Positions 56,781 through 64,000 of a stretch of 64,000 nt of DNA are shown one piece after another. Source of the stretch: Puccinellia tenuiflora (lineage: Eukaryota; Streptophyta; Magnoliopsida; Poales; Poaceae); NCBI GenBank assembly GCA_012064385.1, contig QRDG01000519.1, forward strand, positions 310,001 through 374,000, given 5' to 3'. The translations under genes were made by a program, and so were the position numbers. The notes below the pieces were generated by a model that saw nothing but the letters and a program-made list of their open reading frames with translations, did no database searches and was not told the DNA's origin. Position 1 is the stretch's first letter, and each line of letters begins with the position of its first letter.

Positions 56781-57079
56781 TTACCTTCTGGTGATGTTCA
56801 AATATTTTAAAATGCACTCATGTTAGTCGTTGATCCACGGATGTACTGTCAAGACTTTATTTGCTGAACTTATAGATACATGCATTTCTATGTGTTATGA
56901 AAGAGTCGTGTTTTATCCTCGGAACTAAATTATGTATGTTTATCAGTTCAAGTTTTTTTTGCATGGCCCTTTATCGTGTCATGTACGCTTGTCACATTAC
57001 ATTGCATAAATCATTAATTATATCAAGTACTCATAATGTTTGCAAATATATAAATGGTTCCATTACACAATCTAAATAT
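56781..57079. other. Convergent 3' region
   Basis: AT-rich spacer between the 3' ends of the B3 gene (plus) and the transposase (minus). No gene is seen; overlapping 3' ends are possible. Confidence 0.5.
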
Positions 57080-60000
57080 TCAAACATCACTATCATTATC
57101 AGAATTTATGTCCCCATCATCCCTTCTATTCTCTGCCAAAGTGTCTTCTTCGTCCTCGCTCATGTCAACATAGTCTGTCTCATCTTCCTCTTCTAGTCGA
57201 CGCATAGTGCGAGCATCAACAAGTTCCACATCGTCAGATCGATCAGCGTCCTCATCTTCCAACTCAACATCCTGGTCTTCACCCTCAACATTGATAAATA
57301 TATGATCAGATGAACCCATCTCATCCTGGTACTGCGTCTTCGTTCCCTACATATGCGTCGTCATCGCCACTCTCTTTTTCTGGAACATCATATACATGTC
57401 TGTGACTGAAAGTCTGGACAACTTTCCAAGGGTTGTCAAACTTTGTGTCATCCAAGTAGAAGCATGTTTCCGCTTGGCTTGCCAATATGAAGGGGGAATC
57501 CTTGTACCAAAGTGTGGAAGTATTAACGCTTTTAAAATATCCATCATCTTTCATCTTGGAATTCCTGCTCGCAAGGTCAAACCAATCACAACGAAACAAG
57601 TAGACAGATCTATCGCCGTGCTTGTTACTCCCATACTGCAACTCCAGAACTTCCTGCAGAACACCATAGAACTCAGTTTCTTCTTCATCACCAAAAGATG
57701 CCTTCGTCATTACGCCAGAATTCTGAGTCTTTAGATTCTTCTCACGCGTCACAGTTCGAAACCTAGCACCCTTTACATTGCAGCCAGAGTGTACCACTAC
57801 ACGTCTGTCTGGCCCATCAGCAAGCAACTTCAAATCTTCAGATACATTATTCAAATGTCTCACATGTTTTTTAAACCATGATGGGAACTCTTTCTGCATC
57901 GCCTCGTCGATGTTATTCACACCCCTATCCATCAATTCTTCCCGGCAAACACTAAAAAAAAACATTACCAATCAAAATTCGCATACAGATTAAATTATGA
58001 CTCATAAGGTGAAGCAAACTTACTTTATATAGGACTCTGCCTTTTCGCAATTGTTCAGCACATACCAAACCATTTTGTCAAATTCCTTTTCAAAAAGCTT
58101 CAAAATGGACTTCCCAAACCCTTTCGCTCCGTCTGAAAAAATGTCCAACTCATCTGGACCAGGTTTTCGATGGTTATCTTGGTTCCTATCTTTTTTATGA
58201 AATCTCGTTTCTATGTCATCCTTGAAAAATCTAGAGCAAAAGGTCAAGCACTCATCAACGATGTAGCCCTCGGCAATTGAACCTTCTGGCCTAGCTTTGT
58301 TACGAACAGTGGACTTAAGGTATCCTAGTCTTCTCTCCACTGGATACATCCAACCGTAGTGAACAGGACCCCTTTGAATAGCCTCATCAGGAAGATGGAT
58401 AGCTAAGTGCACCATTACATAAAAAAAAGCAGGGGGGAAGATCTTCTCTAGTTTGCATAGAATTATAACAATGTCAACCTTCAATCTTTGAAGCACATCA
58501 ACTCTTAGGGTTTTCGCACACAACTCCCTAAAAAATCTCCCCAATTCGGCAATGGCCTCATACATTTCCTTTCTGCAATTCCTCTAAGGCCAGCTGGCAA
58601 AACACGCTGCAGAAGTATGTGGCAATCATGTGTCTTCATTCCAGTCACTTTACCACCATCGATATCAACACATCTTTCCCAGTTTGAACAATAACCATCT
58701 GGGAATCGAATTTTGGCCAAATATCTGCACAGTTGTTTCTTTTTTTCCTTCACAAGAGTCCACGGTGCTGGGGGCTTCACATATTTTTCTCCCTGTTCTT
58801 CCATCCAGTAATTCTTCCTAATGTTCAATTTCTTTAAATCAAGTCTAGAATTAATAGTGTCCTTATTCTTTCCCTCAATTTCAAGAAGGGTACCAAGGAT
58901 ATTGTCGCATATGTTCTTCTCAATGTGCATCACATCGAGGTTGTGAGCCAATTTCAATTCTGACCAATATGGTAGATAATGTAAGCTGACCTTGAGATGC
59001 CAAGTTGGTTCATCTTGTGGAACACGCTTTCGCTTTCTCAAATTAGGATTTTTGCCCGGTATAAAATCCTTAACCCTTTCTACCTTCTCCTTTATTTCTT
59101 CCACTGTGAACTTCCTTGGTGGTCCTCCCTCCTCAACTTTTCCATTAAAAAGTTTGCTTCTCCTATAAGGGTGATCCGACCGAAGGAATCGACGATGACC
59201 AATATATCCAATCTTATTTTTTAAAGACTCATAGCAAGGTTCTACGTCGCAATGCACGCATGCGAAAAATCCTCTAGTACTACGCCCAGACATGGTGGCA
59301 TATCCAGGATAATCATGAATCGACCAAAGGAACGCAGCATGCAATTTGAATTCTCTATTTGTGCATGCATCATACGTGTCCACGCCTTTCCATAGGAGCA
59401 TCATATCTTTTATCAGTGGCTGCATAAATACATGAAAATCCTTCCCGGGTGAGTACTTTCCCGGGATTAGCAACGACATCATGAAGTTGGATTGATGCAT
59501 GCACATCCATGGTGGGAAGTTGTACGGAATGACGAAAACAGGCCACATACTATATGCATTTGTCATACTACCAAAGGGATTGAATCCATCTGTAGCAAAT
59601 CCTAGCTTTATGTTACGAGGATCTTCAGCAAACCAACCAAACTGTTCATCAAAGTCCTTCCAAGCCTCACCGTCTGCTGGGTGCCTTAGAATATTTTTCT
59701 CAGCAACCCTCTTTTCTTTGTGCCACCTTGTGTGCGTTGACATTTCCTCTTTAACAAAAAATCTTTGTAAACGCGGAATTATCGGAAAATACCGAAGCAC
59801 CTTATGAGGAACCTTCTTCCTTCCACTTGGATCTTTCCATCTTGATATTCCACACACAGGACAATGTGTATTGTCCTTGTGCTCTCCCCAGAAAAGAGCA
59901 CAATCAAACTTGCAAACATGAATTGTCTCATAACCAAGGCCAACATCTGAAAGAACACTTTTAGCATGAGCAAAAGATTTAGGAAAGTCCACGTTTGGCA

Positions 60001-60589
60001 AAGCTGTACATAAAGTCTCAAGAAGTAGATCAAATGCTCTGTTTGTGATCCGGTTGTATGATTTCACATGAAGTAGCCTTATAATGAAGGCCAACCTAGT
60101 GAAAGTGTCACATCCCTCATGAAGCTCCTTCTTTGCTTCTTCTACTAATTTTGCATACAAATTTCGGTTGCTAGGACCTTGATCTCCAGACTTGTGCATA
60201 TCACGTACCAGATCAGATGCGTCGTCAACGTAATTATCTTCAACATAATTATCTTCAGCTTCTTCCTCAAAATCAGCATCGTCGTCGCTTTGATACGAAC
60301 CATCATGGGTACTATGGCTTTGCTGATCACTGAAATCTTCCCCATGAAAAATCCACCTAGTATAAGTAATGGACATACCTCTGCAATTCACATGACGCTC
60401 AACCTCATCTTGATCCTGCTGTATCAGATTAAGGCAGTCAATGCATGGGCATAATATTGGTTCATCAGAGCCCAATCTTTCTCCATTACGCCCCCCTTTT
60501 TCTCGCACAAACTCCATAAACTGACTAACACCTTTCATGTAGCGAGGTGTCATCTTTTTCCCCTGAATTATCCAACTGCGATCCATCAC
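57080..60589 (-). pseudogene. TNP2-type CACTA transposase with DUF4218 and DUF4216
   Basis: Main ORF 60589-58505: the N-terminal transposase-associated domain (RSWIIQGKKMTPRYMKGV; CPCIDC), then the TNP2 core (CDTFTRLAFIIRLLHVK; HCPVCGISRWK; LGFATDGFNPFGSM; WSIHDYPGYATMSG; LKLAHNLDVMHIEKNICDNI). A one-base shift at about 58570 moves to the frame holding DUF4218 (FPPAFFYVMVHLAIHLPDEA; PVERRLGYLK) at 58565-58023. A GT-AG intron (58023-57952) leads to the DUF4216 part (57951-57321; YFKSVNTSTLWYKDSPFILA). A second frame change gives an acidic C-terminus ending at 57080. This is the DNA-cleaving transposase of the element. The shifts may be decay or sequence errors; the rest is intact. Confidence 0.8.
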
Positions 60590-60950
60590 CTACAATTCAT
60601 CGCAATGTCCACCAGAATATATCTTAAGAACGAAAATAATTTGAATTGCAGATAGATCTAGTCCCAAAAAAATTACAAGAAACTCACCGCTACTGCGCCT
60701 ACAAACGTGATCCCCCAACGTATGTGGTTGACTCGTCGGTGACCACGATCGTGTACGATAATCACCAGATCGCCTCGACGATGACCATGGACTCCACGCC
60801 CCGACCTGTCCCGTAGCACGCGATCTGATCGAGAAAAGATAGTACGATCTATATCTATACATAGTCATAAGAGTCCTAACCGGACACGATTACAAATTTG
60901 CGTGCGATGGAATATAACTACAAAAATAACTAATACGATTGCTAAGACAA
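60590..60950 (-). promoter_or_regulatory. 5' region of the transposase gene
   Basis: Upstream of the transposase ATG (60589). GC-rich with an acceptor-like CATCACCTACAATTC context and a probable untranslated first exon around 60690-60850. No clear TATA box. Confidence 0.4.
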
Positions 60951-60954
60951 CAAC

Positions 60955-61030
60955 ACACGATTATCCTAGCGGTACCACCTTGCGGGCGCGTTACATACGT
61001 CGCGGGTTCGACATGCGTAAGACCCAAATT
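60955..61030 (+). other. tRNA-like segment near the CACTA right end
   Basis: TAGCGGTACCACC and, about 30 bases on, GCGGGTTCGACATGCG resemble A and B boxes. They are followed by AAGACCCAAATTTTTACC and CAATAATT, which also accompanies the tRNA-like segment at 33.8 kb (opposite strand). Not a functional tRNA by stem pairing. Confidence 0.3.
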
Positions 61031-61362
61031 TTTACCAATAATTCCTTTACCTGACAAGTGGGGTCCGCACTGTACAAACCTGACTGCTCGGTCCCACAAT
61101 GTATAACAATATTTAAAATAGCACAAATTCTTCCTATTAAACCTGACTAGTGGGTCTAGCACGAAATTCAGTGACAGTTTATAACAACCACGGTCTCAAT
61201 TTTGTCATCTATTCTAATGCCCAGCTCCGCCGGTTAATCCATGACAGATTGCCATGACAAAATAAGCATTTGTCATTAATTATTGTACATCCGTGACAAA
61301 ATAACTAATTTGTCATCGATCAAGCCGGATCAATGACGGTTTGGAACTTTGTCATCAGGCGT

Positions 61363-61393
61363 TTTGTCATTAAAAGTCATTTCTCTTGTAGTG
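61363..61393 (-). repeat. CACTA right terminal inverted repeat
   Basis: Ends TTTCTCTTGTAGTG. Preceded by TTTGTCAT subterminal repeats from about 61200. Confidence 0.85.
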
Positions 61394-63186
61394 TAAGTAT
61401 AATTGTTTCTTAAGCGGAGTCTCATTTTGTCTTTGCTTAATAAGTTTCTGTCTTCTTTCACCTTAACATGTTGTAGTTACATTACTTGTCTTCGAGAAGA
61501 TTTATGAGAAAAAGGTTGCTGTTTAAGATATATTTGTGTTTGATGAGTAAATACTATTGCTTCATGTTCGTATTCTTTATTTATCGACACTTCACTCTAT
61601 AAACCTGTGGTCATGTTTACCGAGTTCAGTTTTCGCTTTGGGACAAGCGGAGTCTAAGCTTGGGGGAGTTGATACGTCCATTTTGCATCACTATTTTACA
61701 TCATAATTTATCTTTATTCATTGATATATTTCATATTATGATGCAATATTTATGTTATTTTGTCTTATTTTGCAAGTTTGGCAATTATTGGGGATGGATC
61801 TGCCGGAGCCGGAAATCAGCTGAAAAAGTACCTGCCAAGATACCTGACGTCGGAAGCTCAGAAAATTCCAGAAAAATTATGAAGTCAATATTTTGAAGAA
61901 TAAGTCACGGAGCCGAAAGGGGGCACGAAGTGGAGCTCCAGGGGGCAGGGGCGGCCTGCACTCGCAGGCCCACCCTTGGCCGTGGCAGGGGCCCACCCCT
62001 GGCCCCTGTGGCCCCCCTCCAGCTCCCCTTCGGCGTATTACTCACCCCTGACCTAAAAACATCGGGGGCATCGACGAGGAATTTTTCCGCCGCCTCCACA
62101 AGGTGGAAACCAGACAGAGAGAAGAAGGGCTCCGGCAGGGAGAAATCTATCGGGGAATTTCCCTCCCGGAGGGGGGGGAATCGCCATCGTCATTGCCATG
62201 ATGCCAAGCGTCATCGAGATCATCATCAACATCATCTCCACCATCAGCACCATCATCACCGCCATCATCCCATCTCATCTCGCTATAACAATTATCATTG
62301 TGTTGCTATTAGTTCATCGGAATCGTATCCCGGGCGTTGATTACCACTTGTAGTTGATGTTTGAGAGTTTTATCGGTGAATTATCATTACAATCAGATTG
62401 TTGCCCTTATTCATATCACCTCTGATCATGATCTATATGATGTCTTGTGAGTAGTTCGTTTGGTTCTTGAGGACATGGGGAAAGCCTAGTTGCTAGTAAT
62501 TGCATAATGTTGAGTAATATTTAATGGTTTGATTTATGTTGTGGTGTTATTACTCTAGTGGTATCGTGTGAACGTCGACTACATGATACTTCACCTTTCA
62601 AAGGGCCTAGGGGAATGCATAGTGTATTTACTTTGCTTATGGTAGGGTTGCAGGAGTGACAGAAACCTAAACCCCAATTTGTGAACTAGTGCACTAGGGA
62701 GTGTAGGATCTCGGAGTTTAAGGCTGTGGTTAGGTTTTTATCTTAATCACTTTCTTGTAGTTGCGGATGCTTGCAAGGGGTTTAATCACATGTATGTATT
62801 TGTCCAAGTAAGGGCGGTGCATTAGCATAGGTCCATCCACACAGCACTTTATCAAAACATTGAAGGTTAATCACCAGCGTGCAATGAAACTGGCTAGGCA
62901 GAAACTCCCATGTGTCCTCGAGAACGTTTTAATCTTCATAAGTAACACAACCGGCCTGTCCTTTGAGCTTATAAGGATTGGGCTATTTGCTGCAATTATC
63001 GTAGCACTCTTTTATTTACTTGTTCTTTATTTGTTCATTAAATCAAAAATCCAAAAACATCTCTTTTAGTGCTTGCAGTGAAACCTTGCTGAAAACCACT
63101 TGTCAACACCTTCTGCTCCTTGTTGGGTTCGACACTCTTACTTATCGAAAGGACTACGATAGATCCCTATACTTGTGGGTCATCAA
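61394..63186 (+). mobile_element. 3' end of a second Athila-type retrotransposon
   Basis: Internal 3' sequence (61394-61655), polypurine tract AAGCTTGGGGGAGT (61656-61669), then an LTR 61670-63186 with TGATACGTCCATTTTGC...GTGGGTCATCA ends (1517 bp). The polypurine tract is identical to that of the nested Athila and the LTR start is similar, so it is the same lineage in plus orientation. The 5' LTR, gag and pol are absent from the window. The left side is the CACTA end, not a target duplication. Confidence 0.8.
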
Positions 63187-64000
63187 CAAACACATTTGCT
63201 TCATTTAAAGCATAGAAGTTTAAACCATGATCAGTATTTTAATAAGCAAATGAAAGAAGTTGCAAAAACAATAGAACTTAAGCAATCATAGAGACTTATG
63301 CAAAACTCACAATATGCTAACAAGTAATAATTTGAACATGCAAACAAGTAACACCGATCCAATGCATATAACTAGGCATGGTAAAGTTATCTCTCGCTTG
63401 CCCCTTTTGTGGAGCAAAACATAAAATCCGGGCACCTCTTGAGACATTAAATGGCAACTAGATGTAAAGTTTTCAGGATTGAGAAGTATCTCAAACATGC
63501 TCCAATCATTAAAACTTTGGGACAAAGCACATTATACTCAGAATGACAGCAGTGCTCTATAAGATGGTGCTCAAAGAAGGATGATGACTCAACATAAATA
63601 TAAAACAAAGGCCCTTCGCAGAGGGAAGCAGGGATTAATCATGTGCTAGAGCTTTTTATTTTTATAAGTAGAAGTAAAACAGTTTTGAGGGATGCATGCT
63701 TTCATCAACGATTTCACAACAGAGAGGTTATCCAGTCCCCCATAACAAGCAAGGCTTTTAGACTTGTGAGAGCAGCTGGTTTTTTAGAGGAGCAAGTACG
63801 CTCCTCTTTCTCCTTGGTTTCACCACTATCCAATGCTTAGAGTTGACATTTGGATGGAGCAACAAATTTGTCCAGACTCTTGGTAGAGTCTAGAAGACCA
63901 CGACTGATCCTCAAGGGTAATGAATGGAAAAAATAGCATGTCGTAAAAAAATCAATTTCTTTTTTTTTTGAATTCATCCTTTTCCATTTTTATTCTTTCA
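63187..64000 (-). mobile_element. Probable internal retrotransposon sequence
   Basis: AT-rich with no ORF of note. On the minus strand it resembles the non-coding spacer before the polypurine tract of Athila-type elements (from memory of wheat/barley elements, not demonstrable here). It is the target into which the LTR at 63186 appears to have inserted. The window ends inside it. Confidence 0.35.

Larger units (their letters stand above)
46173..61393. mobile_element. Large CACTA element with four gene units
   Basis: Terminal inverted repeats of about 31 bp: left CACTACAACCGAAATGA, right (reverse) CACTACAAGAGAAATGA. Subterminal TTTGTCAC / GTGACAAA motifs lie at both ends. In order: TNPA-like gene (minus), 170-bp repeat array, exonuclease gene (minus), B3 gene (plus), TNP2 transposase (minus). 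It has both typical CACTA proteins, so it belongs to an autonomous family, although this TNP2 has a frameshift. The flanking triplets differ (AAC and TAA), and the flanks belong to a LINE and an Athila-type element respectively, so this copy's locus is rearranged. It contains a 375-base assembly gap. Confidence 0.9.

Overview
This window is intergenic DNA from a large, transposon-rich grass nucleus, most likely a Pooideae/Triticeae-type genome (wheat, barley or Aegilops relatives). That is inferred from nested Athila and Tat-like Ty3/gypsy elements, LINEs with plant zf-RVT tails, CACTA elements, GT-AG introns and high GC in coding parts. No ordinary host gene stands alone here. Every coding region I can support lies in, or was carried by, a mobile element.

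Layout. 1-3.15 kb: unassigned DNA, a possible MITE and a decayed minus-strand LINE tail. About 3.96-7.0 kb: a CACTA element with CACTAGTAG-type end and no recognisable left terminus. It holds a GC-rich 5' exon-like segment, then six evenly spaced (about 191 bp) imperfect hairpins that look like a microRNA precursor cluster, then a small ORF with one stop. 7.0 kb onward: a degenerate plus-strand LINE, split by a 34.5-kb minus-strand Athila element (10401-44918, slightly diverged target duplication). The Athila is itself hit twice. A Tat-like retrotransposon with gag-protease and a spliced antisense ORF but no pol (15779-30410, TSD AGCCC) lies in its RNase H region. A CACTA element (33164-43070, TSD CAC) lies in its gag. 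The Tat element carries a further CACTA (24100-29171, TSD TCC) just inside its gag start. The two CACTA elements are sisters: a roughly 660-bp module is single-copy in one and amplified to about seven copies in the other, and both carry related captured, transcript-like segments.

46.2-61.4 kb: a large CACTA element with good terminal inverted repeats and four gene units. These are a multi-exon TNPA-like gene (PF03004 type, crossing a 375-base N gap), a two-exon DEDD 3'-5' exonuclease gene, a five-exon double-B3-domain gene divergent from it, and a TNP2-type transposase with DUF4218 and DUF4216 regions. The exonuclease and B3 genes are fully open once spliced at canonical sites. A 15-monomer, about 170-bp array with alternating subtypes lies between the TNPA and exonuclease genes. 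The two flanks of this element belong to different host elements and it lacks a matching TSD, so the locus is rearranged or misjoined. 61.4-63.2 kb: the 3' end and LTR of another Athila-type element. The remainder is probably internal retrotransposon sequence.

The strongest candidates for something undescribed are the hairpin cluster with compensatory stem changes, and the CACTA element carrying an intact exonuclease/B3 divergent gene pair.
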